NCBI GenBank assembly: GCA_017629275.1
Contig: JAGBXM010000146.1
Location: forward strand, 1 to 49,108
DNA from: Clostridia bacterium
GTDB taxonomy: Bacteria; Bacillota; Clostridia; Oscillospirales; Acutalibacteraceae
Reading direction: 5' to 3'
Length of the DNA stretch: 49,108 nucleotides
The notes below the pieces were generated by a model that was not told where the DNA came from, ran no database searches, and saw only the letters and a list, made by a program, of their open reading frames with translations. Positions 8,544-17,604 of the stretch are shown in pieces. A program made the translations under genes and the position numbers. The number at the start of each line of letters is the position of its first letter. Within the stretch, counting starts at the first letter, position 1.

Positions 8544-9401
8544 TTGGTGGTTATTTACGTAGACGTACTGTTGTTTATCAATCTTATACTTGATTATCTC
8601 TTGCTGAGTCTTGCTTCAAGACTTACGGGATGTAAGATTTCCAATATAAGAAAAATAATATCATCATTGATCGCATCGTTGTTTTCTTTATATATTTTTT
8701 TGCCCGACTTAAAGGTTTATCTTGAACTTTTACTGAATATAATATCGGCTTTAGTAACCGTATTTGCTGCTTTTGGATATAAACACCCAAAGAGATTTTT
8801 ACGTTGTTTGTTTACTTTTTATTCAGTGACGTTGTTGTATGGCGGTCTTATGTCGGCGATTTGGATGTTATTTAAACCGAGAGGAATGTCGGTAAATAAC
8901 GGAGTTGTGTACTTTGACATATCTCCCGTTGTTCTCATTGCCGTATCGGTCGGCTTTTATGTTGTATTTGTGCTCGTTGGTAAAGTAACTAAAAAGTCAG
9001 CTGTATCAGCAAAACGTTGTTCGGTAACTTTGTATTTTAATGGAAAGACTGTTGTGGGTACCGCCATGGTTGATACTGGACACGGTTTGAGTGATGTATT
9101 CGGATGTAGCGTTATGATCATTGCTGATAGATCTATTGGTAGCAAACTGTTTGGACAACAAGTGGACTTCATTATGAAATTAGAGTGTCCGAGTGAAAGC
9201 GATATTGCTAAACGGTTTCGTATAAGTATGGTTAAGACCGTATCGGGAGAACGGTTATTGGGTAGTGTTATGATTGATCAGGCTGAGGTGTATGATAATG
9301 GAAGAACCTTTCGTTTGGTTAAACCTATAATAGTTTTGACCGAAACGAAAATAGATGACGAATGCTCTTTAATTATTCCGCCTGAATGTCTGCAAATTTA
9401 A
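8544..9401 (+). CDS. spoIIGA: Sigma-E processing peptidase SpoIIGA
   Basis: A membrane-bound aspartic protease that removes the pro-sequence of sigma-E in the mother cell after septation. The N-terminal half has about five hydrophobic segments (residues 1-150), beginning with VVIYVDVLLFINL, a family hallmark. The C-terminal domain has VDTGHGLSD, the D-[ST]-G active-site motif. The start is TTG at 8544 or GTG at 8547; GGTGA precedes the GTG closely and GGGGA the TTG. Its stop is 15 bases before sigE, the usual partner and substrate. Confidence 0.92.
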   Translation: MVVIYVDVLLFINLILDYLLLSLASRLTGCKISNIRKIISSLIASLFSLYIFLPDLKVYLELLLNIISALVTVFAAFGYKHPKRFLRCLFTFYSVTLLYGGLMSAIWMLFKPRGMSVNNGVVYFDISPVVLIAVSVGFYVVFVLVGKVTKKSAVSAKRCSVTLYFNGKTVVGTAMVDTGHGLSDVFGCSVMIIADRSIGSKLFGQQVDFIMKLECPSESDIAKRFRISMVKTVSGERLLGSVMIDQAEVYDNGRTFRLVKPIIVLTETKIDDECSLIIPPECLQI

Positions 9402-9416
9402 ATTAATGGTGACGAT

Positions 9417-10139
9417 ATGAAGATTATAGCAACTAAATTACATATAATTTTACGAAATATTCTTAAAAAGCTAGGGCTTGTTAATTCGAGTTTTTATATT
9501 AACGGTCCGGAAACATTACCGCCTCCGCTCGAATCGGATGAGGAAGCAGAAGCCTTACAATTATTGAATACAGACCGAGTCGACGAAGCGCGTGAAAAAC
9601 TTATCGTTCATAATCTGCGCCTTGTCGTTTATATTGCGAGGAAGTATGATGCGGCAGGGGCAGGGGTTGAGGATCTTATCTCAATCGGTACTATCGGTCT
9701 TATAAAGGCCGTCAATACATTTTGTTTGGATAGAAATATCAAACTTGCCACCTATGCTTCAAGATGCATTGAGAACGAAATTCTGATGTATATGAGAAAG
9801 TCAACGGTTTTAAAAACCGAAATATCTATTGATGAACCACTGAATGTTGACTGGGACGGTAATGAACTGTTGTTGTCCGACGTATTGGGAAGTGACGGTA
9901 ATGAGGTCGGCGGAAGGGTAGAGCACGAGGATGAAAAGAGACTGCTTAATTTGCAGATTGAAAGGCTTGATGATAGAGAAAAAGAGATTATGAGTATGAG
10001 GTTTGGTCTTGCGGGAAATAAGGAACACACGCAAAAGCAAGTTGCTGATATTCTGGGCATTTCTCAATCATATATTTCAAGATTGGAAAAGCGAATTATT
10101 GCTAGGTTAAAGAAAGAACTCGAAAAGTCGTTTATATAA
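9417..10139 (+). CDS. sigE: Sporulation sigma factor sigma-E (pro-form)
   Basis: A sigma-70-family factor for early mother-cell transcription. At 240 residues it has the expected pro-sequence (about residues 1-28), region 2 ([19 protein letters not shown] to [16 protein letters not shown]) and a region 4 helix-turn-helix near the C-terminus ([18 protein letters not shown]). GGTGA precedes the ATG. In many Firmicutes sigG follows directly; here a terminator follows, so sigG must be elsewhere or absent. Confidence 0.95.
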   Translation: MKIIATKLHIILRNILKKLGLVNSSFYINGPETLPPPLESDEEAEALQLLNTDRVDEAREKLIVHNLRLVVYIARKYDAAGAGVEDLISIGTIGLIKAVNTFCLDRNIKLATYASRCIENEILMYMRKSTVLKTEISIDEPLNVDWDGNELLLSDVLGSDGNEVGGRVEHEDEKRLLNLQIERLDDREKEIMSMRFGLAGNKEHTQKQVADILGISQSYISRLEKRIIARLKKELEKSFI

Positions 10140-10177
10140 AAGCAACCCTTACGGAGTAAATTCCGTAAGGGTTGCTT
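10140..10177. terminator. Bidirectional terminator between sigE and the amidase gene
   Basis: A perfect 16-base-pair stem (AAGCAACCCTTACGGA and complement, loop GTAAAT) lies between convergent genes. The T-tract is short on both strands. Confidence 0.75.
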
Positions 10178-10183
10178 GTGTGG

Positions 10184-13156
10184 TTATTGAATTGATACAA
10201 AGTAAGCCACAATGCCTTTGGTCAGCGCCTTGGCACATTCATTGTTAAAGTCGTCGCGAATCATATCGGAGTATTCGGCGGCGTTTGACATAAAACCGTT
10301 TTCGGTCAATACAACGGGGCAGTCGGTCTGACGGGCGGTGTAGAAATAGTGCCACTTTGTGCCGCTCCATTGGGTCTCTTTATACAGTTTACCATTGCCG
10401 TGAAGTGGATTGGAACTGTTATAAATAGCCGTCAAAGTATCTGAAGTGTATTCGTTTGTATGTTTATAAATCAACTTTGCCGCGTCTGATGAGAAGGCGT
10501 TAAAATGATAAGAATTGAAGGCGCGCGGCGATGAAGAACTGCTTGAATTTCGGTGTATGGCAATGCAGTAATCAACTCTATAATCTCTCAAGAGCTTCAT
10601 TCGTTGGTCGGACGATGGGTTTGAATTATTGTCGTAACGAGTCATATATACTGTTGCACCTAATGATTCAAGCTCTGCTTTTAATTTGTTGGCAAGAATC
10701 AAGTTCAAATGAGATTCCTGGAAATTCTTGTTTGAACCTGCGGCACCAACGTCGTTACCGCCGTGACCGACATCAATGGCAACAATTATACCGTCAAGTC
10801 TGTATCCGTAAGCATTATCGGCGGCGGTGATTTTAGCAGGGTTAAGGAAGGAGAATACAAGCTGTCCCGCATCGTTATACTCGGCACTCCAACCGTAGAA
10901 TTTACCGGTATTTTTTAAGTGGAGACGCAAGGTGTAGTCGCCCTCGTTCTTGATCCATTCGGCACTTTTGAAAACGGGATCGCTTTCAGGAATTATAACG
11001 TCACCTGAAACAAGTGTCGTATAGCAGAAGGTTATGTCGATGTAAGAATAGGTGGCGCTTGTTATCGTGTAATCGCGGCCGCTTGCAGATTCATTCTTAT
11101 AGCTTTGAGGCTTGAGATCAAAACGGAATGGCGCTTTCCAAAGTGTATCAAGCACGATTTGAGTGTGTCGGCCTGTGTTTGTAACGCCTGCAACCCCGAT
11201 TGTGTTGTGGTCGGGAAGTGTGCCCTTATAAACGTTGATGTTTACAACACCTTTAGAGGAGGTTGTATACAGCATATTGCCGTAACGCAGAACCTTCATA
11301 TATCCGCCTGAGGAATATATCGGGCTGTTAGAACAGTAGTCGAGTGTGCCTTTGGGCAGATAGTTGTTGGTAGGACGTGAAAGATCGTTTGAATCGCTGT
11401 AACTGAACGTTTCGGCCTGCCAATTGACTACTTCTGCAACGTAGGTTGTTCCAACATTAACATATTTGCCGCTTGAAGGTTTTGAGGGAAGAGGCTCGGG
11501 TTCGGGTTCGACTTCTTTTTCGATAATTACGTTACTGCTTTTCTTTGTTACGGTTCCGTATACTGAATTTGCAGTGAAAAGAATTTTCCCATAATCCTTG
11601 TCTTTACCGGTGACTTTTGGAAGAACGATTGTACCTTTATATAAACTGAATTCTTCGTCTAAAATTCCGTTACCATCGAAAATCGGCTCTTCGGTCAAGG
11701 TCACCTGAGTATCACCTAATGTAGCAGTAACTTTACTGCTCGGCACGGCAGTACAAGTGACTATAATCGTTGACTGACTGGGCAATTTCACCTTTTCGGA
11801 AGGGAAGAAACTCTTGATAACCGTACGGTCATAAGTGATTTTATAGGTTTTGGTGATACCTTTGTGTTCTAATTTAAAGGTGTTAAGTCCCAGATTCAAC
11901 TTGAGGTCAAGTGAGAAATAACCCATATCACTTCGTTTGACTTCTTCGCCGTTTAAGGTCAGTTTAAATGAAGGGTCTGAGCCGCCTGCAAGCATAACGG
12001 TGCCCTCACTCGTATTAAATGTGTTTTTTTCGGGACGCGAAACAGATAAGTCTTTTAATATATAGTCGTCCCCCCACATATCCTGCAGGAACTTAACGAC
12101 GGCATCACGGCTTTCGGTCTTGTCGCTTGAGTAGTCGTCATAGGAGTCAAGTATATAATTGTCGACCTTCATGGTCTCCAAAGCCTGAAGCTGTCTGAGA
12201 ATCTGGTCGGTCATTTCCCAGCCTTTTTCTTTACTACCGATTTTCGAGTAGTCGAGTTTGCAGAAAATATCGGTGCCTTCCTTAAATTTTGAACGCCAAT
12301 CTTCAAAATAGGTCATAAAACTGACATCGTCGGTTTCGGTCGAATAAGGATCAAAAATAATAACGTAATCAATAAATTTGCCGTTGAACCATTGCTGAAC
12401 GTTACATATTGCATCTTGGGGCATTGCCGTTGTATTGATCTCAACACCGGTATAAAGGGTCGGATCAGCCGCGGCGACCGCTTCATATAACCGTTTTGCG
12501 GTGACCGATACGTTGCTCAACAGTTCAAGTTCGGTTGTATCTTCTGGCATTTCACTCGGTTGGATATACAAATTCTTGAATAAAACTGCATCAGAGTAAT
12601 TCTTTATATCATCGCTTGCTAACGCCGTTGCGATTTTTTCAACACTGTCGGTGTCGGCAATACCGCTTTTAGTTAATGAATGAATATCAATTGCAGTGAT
12701 GACCGAAATGTTCTGTGATCTTGCGTAAGTATAGAATTCTTTTAAAAGGTTGCTGTATTCCGATGAAAATGCTTTGTTGTTGATGATAAGACCGTCTTTG
12801 TGGTTGAGCGTTAATTCAACAGTGTTAAAACCGTCATTTTTAATAGTGTCGATCAGTTTCTTTGAGTCTTCAACCGCTTCATCAAACGTCATACCTTCGG
12901 TAATAAAATCAACACCTGGTACCGCAGAAATGCCGTTGAAATTGTTTAGGCGGTTTTTTTCTGCAATGGTTGGTTGCTGTTGGGGTGTAGACACGGTGCT
13001 GTTGACCGAAGAATTGTTAGTGGGGACATCGGCATCATTTCTATCAAGCAGAAAGAACACCGCTGCCGCCGCTAATATTATTATCGCGGTGACCAACAGT
13101 AAAGTTGGAAGTATGACTTTTAGTTTTAGGTGAAAAGGTTTTGTTGTCTCTTTCAT
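10184..13156 (-). CDS. Membrane-anchored TIM-barrel-like/N-acetylmuramoyl-L-alanine amidase fusion
   Basis: A 990-residue extracytoplasmic protein. Residues about 10-36 form a signal anchor, then a short Ser/Thr/Gln linker. Residues about 70-360 resemble the TIM-barrel of GHL-type proteins (start FNGISAVPGVDF). The middle (about 370-770) has beta-rich regions with a Pro/Glu linker near 555-565. The C-terminus (about 785-988) is an Amidase_3 domain with zinc ligands in DVGHGG, NFQESHLN and IAIHRN and the catalytic glutamate in LTENGFM, which should cleave the MurNAc-L-Ala bond. RBS GGGGAG precedes the ATG. It follows the GHL10 gene by 35 bases. Confidence 0.85.
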   Translation of the reverse strand: MKETTKPFHLKLKVILPTLLLVTAIIILAAAAVFFLLDRNDADVPTNNSSVNSTVSTPQQQPTIAEKNRLNNFNGISAVPGVDFITEGMTFDEAVEDSKKLIDTIKNDGFNTVELTLNHKDGLIINNKAFSSEYSNLLKEFYTYARSQNISVITAIDIHSLTKSGIADTDSVEKIATALASDDIKNYSDAVLFKNLYIQPSEMPEDTTELELLSNVSVTAKRLYEAVAAADPTLYTGVEINTTAMPQDAICNVQQWFNGKFIDYVIIFDPYSTETDDVSFMTYFEDWRSKFKEGTDIFCKLDYSKIGSKEKGWEMTDQILRQLQALETMKVDNYILDSYDDYSSDKTESRDAVVKFLQDMWGDDYILKDLSVSRPEKNTFNTSEGTVMLAGGSDPSFKLTLNGEEVKRSDMGYFSLDLKLNLGLNTFKLEHKGITKTYKITYDRTVIKSFFPSEKVKLPSQSTIIVTCTAVPSSKVTATLGDTQVTLTEEPIFDGNGILDEEFSLYKGTIVLPKVTGKDKDYGKILFTANSVYGTVTKKSSNVIIEKEVEPEPEPLPSKPSSGKYVNVGTTYVAEVVNWQAETFSYSDSNDLSRPTNNYLPKGTLDYCSNSPIYSSGGYMKVLRYGNMLYTTSSKGVVNINVYKGTLPDHNTIGVAGVTNTGRHTQIVLDTLWKAPFRFDLKPQSYKNESASGRDYTITSATYSYIDITFCYTTLVSGDVIIPESDPVFKSAEWIKNEGDYTLRLHLKNTGKFYGWSAEYNDAGQLVFSFLNPAKITAADNAYGYRLDGIIVAIDVGHGGNDVGAAGSNKNFQESHLNLILANKLKAELESLGATVYMTRYDNNSNPSSDQRMKLLRDYRVDYCIAIHRNSSSSSSPRAFNSYHFNAFSSDAAKLIYKHTNEYTSDTLTAIYNSSNPLHGNGKLYKETQWSGTKWHYFYTARQTDCPVVLTENGFMSNAAEYSDMIRDDFNNECAKALTKGIVAYFVSIQ

Positions 13157-13191
13157 TTTTAAAGCTCCCCGGATTTTGACGTCTTATAAAA

Positions 13192-14751
13192 TTATTTTTT
13201 CAATACAGTTGAAAGGTTGTTACGTTGTTCGGCGTTCAGAGGATCATCGTTAAACAATCCCGAATAAGAGAATATAAAAACACCGTCACAGTTGTATTTT
13301 TTAGCATCGGTGGTTTGTCTTGCCAAAATATCGTTCTCGGTTATCCATTCGCCGCTGGAAAGGTCGGCGGTTGCATCGTTGATCTTATATGCGGCAAGTC
13401 CGATATATATCTTCACTCTCGGCAAACGGCTTAAAGAGGTCCACAGATTGAGAAGATAATCGTATTTGATCTCATCATTCGGATATTGATAGCCGAAATA
13501 CAACTGCGGCGCTATGTAATCAATATACCCCGATGCAGTCATCCATTTCTTTATATCGGCATATTTGAATTTGTAGTTGTCATCGGTGCCGTTATTTGAG
13601 ATATGATATGAGGGACTCACACCAAAGACAACCGAATTATCGATTGTTTTGACGGCACGGTAAATCCCTGAAACGAGTACGTTTATGTTATTGCGTCGCC
13701 AATCATCAAGCGGGAGATTGCCTCCATTTGAGACGTAGTTATCATATTCGGGTTTATCAAATCCGTCTGCAACGTGAGGGTCTGAAGGGTAGAAGTAGTC
13801 GTCAATATGAATACCGTCCACCTCGTAATTATTTACTATCTCACGAACTCCGTTGAGAACCAGCGTCTGAACCTCTTTTACTGCGGGATTGAAGTAAAGT
13901 CGGTTGTTGTATTTTAACACGTTTCGATCGTTATTGGGGTCATCGTCGGTAAGCCAGATTTTAGCAGGATTATCATCGGCAAGAAGCGTATGGTCGGCAC
14001 TCCAAAGTGTTACGCGGTAAGGGTTTAGCCATGCGTGCATCTGTAACCCTCTTGAATGTGCCGCACTGACCATATAGTCAAGTGCATCGTAACCGGGGTC
14101 TTTACCTTGCTTACCTGTGAGAATTTCGCTTAAGGGAAAGTAATCTGAGTAATACAAAGCATCGGCGAACGGTCTTACTTGACATATTACTGCATCGGCA
14201 CCCAGACTTACGGCATCGTCAAACATTTTGTCTACCTTTGATTTAAAGCCTTTGTAGTCCAACGTTTTGAAATTAAGATCTTCGAATGAGTACCATATAC
14301 CCGAAGTGAATGATTTTTGCGGTTGTATAGAGTTGTTTGAAGACGTAACATGCGAAGATGTGACGGAAGAGATCAAAGATGAACTCGTTGTCGAAGTTAC
14401 AGAGGAAGAAGTTTGAGAGTTTGATGAAGTATTTGAAGCGGCACTGCTTACGTTATTCAAAACATCTGAGGAATAGGCGTTTGAAGAACCTTTATCTTCT
14501 GACGAGGTGTCGGTTGATATGCTTGAAATAACAGAAGAAGTAACGTTGTCATACGAACTTGTGATGTTTGAAGATGTAAAACCGTCAACAGAGGAGGTGT
14601 CAATGTATGTTGATGAGGGAGTGCCGCCCGACAGAAGAGGGTCGTCTTTTCTAATAATTACAGTACACAGAATTATAGCCAACGTATAGATAACCGCTAT
14701 AATGAGAGCAACAGAAATTATGCCTGCACGTTTTATTCGGTTTTCAGGCAT
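13192..14751 (-). CDS. GHL10-family (DUF187-type) glycosyl-hydrolase-like protein, membrane-anchored
   Basis: A 519-residue protein with an N-terminal membrane segment (about residues 8-31), a low-complexity Ser/Thr/Val linker (about 38-145) and a TIM-barrel domain of the YngK/GHL10 type. Typical motifs are ADAVICQVRPFADALYYS, GLQMHAWLNPYR and VDGIHIDDYFYP. It is expected to act on cell-wall glycan or exopolysaccharide outside the membrane; the substrate is unknown. RBS GAGGAG precedes the ATG. It appears to form an operon with the amidase fusion downstream. Confidence 0.85.
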   Translation of the reverse strand: MPENRIKRAGIISVALIIAVIYTLAIILCTVIIRKDDPLLSGGTPSSTYIDTSSVDGFTSSNITSSYDNVTSSVISSISTDTSSEDKGSSNAYSSDVLNNVSSAASNTSSNSQTSSSVTSTTSSSLISSVTSSHVTSSNNSIQPQKSFTSGIWYSFEDLNFKTLDYKGFKSKVDKMFDDAVSLGADAVICQVRPFADALYYSDYFPLSEILTGKQGKDPGYDALDYMVSAAHSRGLQMHAWLNPYRVTLWSADHTLLADDNPAKIWLTDDDPNNDRNVLKYNNRLYFNPAVKEVQTLVLNGVREIVNNYEVDGIHIDDYFYPSDPHVADGFDKPEYDNYVSNGGNLPLDDWRRNNINVLVSGIYRAVKTIDNSVVFGVSPSYHISNNGTDDNYKFKYADIKKWMTASGYIDYIAPQLYFGYQYPNDEIKYDYLLNLWTSLSRLPRVKIYIGLAAYKINDATADLSSGEWITENDILARQTTDAKKYNCDGVFIFSYSGLFNDDPLNAEQRNNLSTVLKK

Positions 14752-14850
14752 ACTTTTCTCCTCATTTCTTTTAATGGTTGAAATATATATTTAATTATAT
14801 TATAATCTTTATAAAATAACAATGTATTTTTTGCAAAAAAAGAGGTTAAA

Positions 14851-15126
14851 ATGTCGATTGCTGAGTATATATTTTTGACATATATGGTATTGATTTCCAT
14901 TATATCGGTTGTTTTGGTAATAGTTGACAAGTTAAAGGCTAAAAACAGTCGTTGGAGGATAAGCGAGGCAACATTGTTTTTGTTTGCGGTTTTGGGCGGC
15001 AGCGCGGCTATGTATTTTACCATGTGTCTGGTTCGCCACAAAACGCAAAAAAACCGATTTGTTTTTGGTATACCTTTAATTTTCTTTTTACAATGTGCTT
15101 GTTTTTATGCGGTGTATATTTTGTAG
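14851..15126 (+). CDS. DUF1294 family small membrane protein
   Basis: A 91-residue protein with three predicted hydrophobic segments. The family pattern is present: an Asp-Lys pair after the first helix (VDKLKAKNSRWRISE), then LGGSAAMYFTMCLVRHKTQK. DUF1294 proteins are of unknown function. AGAGG lies six bases before the ATG. It is divergent from the GHL10 gene and stops just before the promoter of the FMN riboswitch. Confidence 0.85.
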   Translation: MSIAEYIFLTYMVLISIISVVLVIVDKLKAKNSRWRISEATLFLFAVLGGSAAMYFTMCLVRHKTQKNRFVFGIPLIFFLQCACFYAVYIL

Positions 15127-15138
15127 TGCAGATGTATG

Positions 15139-15167
15139 TTGACATAACCGTAGTTTTGAGATATAAT
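15139..15167 (+). promoter_or_regulatory. Sigma-A-type promoter of the ribU transcript
   Basis: Perfect TTGACA (15139-15144), 17-base spacer and perfect TATAAT (15162-15167). Transcription would start just before the FMN riboswitch. Confidence 0.85.
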
Positions 15168-15187
15168 ACAAAAGTCAAATGAATATG

Positions 15188-15308
15188 ATCTTCAGGGCGG
15201 GGTGAGAGTCCCCACCGGCGGTATGAAGTTTTCACTTTAAGCCCGCGAGCGTTAAGCTGATTTGGTGAGATTCCAAAGCCGACGGTTAAAGTCCGGATGA
15301 AAGAAGAT
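15188..15308 (+). promoter_or_regulatory. FMN riboswitch (RFN element)
   Basis: The conserved RFN blocks appear in order: TTCAGGGCGGGGTGA, CCCCACCGGCGGT, AGCCCGCGAGC, TTGGTGAGATTCCAAAGCC, GACGGT and AGTCCGGATGAAAGAAGAT. The closing P1 helix is ATCTTC (15188-15193) with GAAGAT (15303-15308). It is followed by an intrinsic terminator, so FMN is expected to stop transcription of ribU. Confidence 0.97.
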
Positions 15309-15337
15309 ACGAAAACGCTTTATTTGTGTTTGTTGTT

Positions 15338-15366
15338 CCGCCTTGTGTTTCAGGGCGGTTTTTAAT
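15338..15366 (+). terminator. Regulatory terminator of the FMN riboswitch
   Basis: Stem CCGCCTTG with CAGGGCGG (eight pairs, one wobble), loop TGTTT, then TTTTTAATTTT. It ends 14 bases before the ribU ATG and would be the OFF-state hairpin. Confidence 0.85.
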
Positions 15367-15380
15367 TTTGGGAGGCTATT

Positions 15381-16046
15381 ATGACCAATAAATCTGTTAA
15401 CGTCAAAAAGATGACCGTAGTTGCGGTTTTGTGTGCTATTGCATATCTTATTTCCTGTATTTTACCTTTTAAAGTGAGTTTTTTGACATTCGACCTGAAG
15501 GATGCAATAATTGCTATTTCGGCTTTGATGTATGGGCCTTTAGCAGGGTTGATTTGTTCGGTTATTGTTCCTTTGATCGAACTTATTACAACGTCGTCAA
15601 CCGGTGTATATGGTCTGATTATGAATTTCTTGTCGAGTGCCGCATTTTCGGTTACTGCAGGATTGGTATATAAATACAAGAGATCGTTTTCGGGCGCCAT
15701 TCTTGCGATGTGTATGTCGGTGTTGGCCGTTACTTCGATAATGTTACTTGCCAATTTGTTTGTCACTCCATATTATATGGGTGTGCCCAGAGGAACGGTA
15801 ATTGGACTTATACCGTCGCTTTTGTTGCCGTTTAATGCAATTAAATCAATTATAAATGCGGCATTGACGTTGCTTATTTATAAACCGATCACTGCGGCCT
15901 TTGGACGTTTGGGACTTTCCAAGCGTAGGGCGTATGCAGAAGGCTCCGGTTTGCGTTCGATATTACTTACAGTTGGTTGTATTATTGTTGCGGCCGCGGC
16001 GACTGCTGTATTTGTGATCTTCTTAGGCGGTACTGTTAAGTTTTAA
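15381..16046 (+). CDS. ribU: Riboflavin ECF transporter substrate-binding subunit RibU
   Basis: The S component of an energy-coupling-factor importer; it binds riboflavin and needs the shared EcfA/EcfA'/EcfT module, not present here. The 221-residue protein has about six hydrophobic segments and RibU-type sequence around LPFKVSFLTFDLKDA and ELITTSSTGVYGLIMN. GGGAGG precedes the ATG. Control by the FMN riboswitch confirms the substrate assignment. A C-terminal extension holds the last hydrophobic helix (about 190-215). Confidence 0.93.
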   Translation: MTNKSVNVKKMTVVAVLCAIAYLISCILPFKVSFLTFDLKDAIIAISALMYGPLAGLICSVIVPLIELITTSSTGVYGLIMNFLSSAAFSVTAGLVYKYKRSFSGAILAMCMSVLAVTSIMLLANLFVTPYYMGVPRGTVIGLIPSLLLPFNAIKSIINAALTLLIYKPITAAFGRLGLSKRRAYAEGSGLRSILLTVGCIIVAAAATAVFVIFLGGTVKF

Positions 16047-16055
16047 AATTTACTA

Positions 16056-16083
16056 TTGACAAACAAGAAAACAATGATATAAT
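16056..16083 (+). promoter_or_regulatory. Sigma-A-type promoter of metK
   Basis: Perfect TTGACA (16056-16061), 16-base spacer, perfect TATAAT (16078-16083), just upstream of the SAM riboswitch. Confidence 0.85.
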
Positions 16084-16105
16084 ACATAACGGAAATTGAA
16101 TATGT

Positions 16106-16199
16106 CCTTATCAAGAGTGGCAGAGGGACCGGCCCTGTGAAGCCCAGCAACCTGTTTTTACAAGGTGCTAAATCCGGCGGTGTTTACCGAAAGATGAGG
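16106..16199 (+). promoter_or_regulatory. SAM-I riboswitch (S box)
   Basis: S-box core elements are present: CTTATCAAGAG, GGCAGAGGGACCGGCCC, TGAAGCCCAGCAACC, GGTGCTAAATCC and the closing GATGAG. P1 pairs CCTTATC (16106-16112) with GATGAGG (16193-16199). High SAM should favour the downstream terminator and shut off metK. Confidence 0.96.
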
Positions 16200-16205
16200 T
16201 TTTTG

Positions 16206-16234
16206 ACCTGCTTCTTTCGGGAGCAGGTTTTTTT
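16206..16234 (+). terminator. Regulatory terminator of the SAM riboswitch
   Basis: ACCTGCTTC pairs with GGGAGCAGGT (one G-T wobble) and is followed by seven to eight T residues, 47 bases before the metK ATG. Confidence 0.88.
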
Positions 16235-16280
16235 GTTTGAAAATTGGGATATAAAGTTTAAATTTTAAAGGAGAAAAATT

Positions 16281-17462
16281 ATGGGTAAGTTTTTGTTTAC
16301 GTCTGAATCGGTGACTGCGGGTCATCCCGACAAGGTGTCGGATAGCGTTTCCGATGCTGTTCTTGATGCTATTATTGCTCAGGATCCTATGGCTCGTGTT
16401 GCTTGTGAGACCTTCTGCACTACGGGTGTTGTAACGGTTATGGGTGAGATCACCACTACCGCAAAGGTTGATATTCCGAAGATTGTACGCAAAACAGTTT
16501 GTGATATCGGTTATAATGATCCCTCGCAAGGTTTTGACGGAAATACCTGCGCCGTTATGGTCTCTATCGACGAGCAGTCACCTGATATTGCTTTAGGTGT
16601 TGATAAATCTTTGGAACTTAAAAGCGGTGATGAGGATACATATAATCTGCACGGTGCAGGTGACCAGGGTATGATGTTCGGCTTCGCCTGTGATGAAACA
16701 CCCGAATTGATGCCCATGCCGATCTCTTTGGCACATAAGCTTGCTGGCAAGCTTACCGAAGTAAGACAAGACGGGACACTCGGTTATCTTTGCCCCGACG
16801 GTAAAACTCAGGTTACGGTTGAATATGTTGACGGTAAACCCGAAAGAGTTGAAGCAGTTGTTGTGTCGAGTCAGCATAGTGCCGACGTTTCACTTGAAAC
16901 TCTTCGCGCCGATATTCTTGAAAAGGTTATCAAACCTATTATCCCTGCAGACTTTATGGATGATGATACTAAAATATACATAAACCCGACAGGCCGATTT
17001 GTTGTGGGTGGTCCTCAGGGTGATACAGGACTTACGGGACGTAAGATCATTGTCGACACCTACGGCGGATATGCCCGTCACGGCGGCGGCGCTTTCAGCG
17101 GTAAGGATCCAACTAAGGTTGACCGTTCTGCCGCTTATGCAGCGCGTTACGTTGCCAAGAACATCGTAAAAGCAGGTCTTGCTTCCAAGTGTGAGGTTGA
17201 GTTGGCCTATGCCATCGGTGTTGCCAAGCCCGTTTCGGTTATGGTTGATACATTTGGTACCGGCAAGTTTTCTGACGAAAGAATTGCTGATGCTGTAAAT
17301 GAAGTGTTTGACCTTCGCCCCGCGGCAATTATTGACGCTTTCCAGATGCGTACCCCGATTTATTCCAAGCTTTCGGCTCTCGGTCACATCGGCCGTGAAG
17401 AACTCGGTGTAAAATGGGAAAACACCGATAAGGTAGATGACCTGTTGGCTGCTTTAAAGTAA
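16281..17462 (+). CDS. metK: S-adenosylmethionine synthetase
   Basis: Makes SAM from methionine and ATP. The 393-residue length is typical. The methionine/ATP site GHPDKVSD, the signature [10 protein letters not shown], and the P-loop-like [16 protein letters not shown] are all intact. AAAGGAG precedes the ATG. The gene is a single-cistron unit governed by the SAM-I riboswitch and closed by its own terminator. Confidence 0.98.
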   Translation: MGKFLFTSESVTAGHPDKVSDSVSDAVLDAIIAQDPMARVACETFCTTGVVTVMGEITTTAKVDIPKIVRKTVCDIGYNDPSQGFDGNTCAVMVSIDEQSPDIALGVDKSLELKSGDEDTYNLHGAGDQGMMFGFACDETPELMPMPISLAHKLAGKLTEVRQDGTLGYLCPDGKTQVTVEYVDGKPERVEAVVVSSQHSADVSLETLRADILEKVIKPIIPADFMDDDTKIYINPTGRFVVGGPQGDTGLTGRKIIVDTYGGYARHGGGAFSGKDPTKVDRSAAYAARYVAKNIVKAGLASKCEVELAYAIGVAKPVSVMVDTFGTGKFSDERIADAVNEVFDLRPAAIIDAFQMRTPIYSKLSALGHIGREELGVKWENTDKVDDLLAALK

Positions 17463-17474
17463 TTATAGATGTTT

Positions 17475-17511
17475 ACCTGCTTTAAGTTGACTTAAAGCAG
17501 GTTATTTTTTT
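17475..17511 (+). terminator. Terminator of metK
   Basis: ACCTGCTTTAAG and CTTAAAGCAGGT form a perfect 12-base-pair stem with loop TTGA, followed by TATTTTTTT. Confidence 0.9.
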
Positions 17512-17604
17512 GTTGCAATAATAGTTGTTATGGTGTAAAATATTAAGATAAAAGGGAAGGCGTCTCGACGTCCCATTGTTGATTAAGATTTAAGGATGTA
17601 CAAA

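Noticed and set aside
16158..16529. Minus-strand frame across the SAM riboswitch and the start of metK
   Set aside because: It overlaps a clear S-box riboswitch and a highly conserved gene on the other strand; the reading frame is a by-product.
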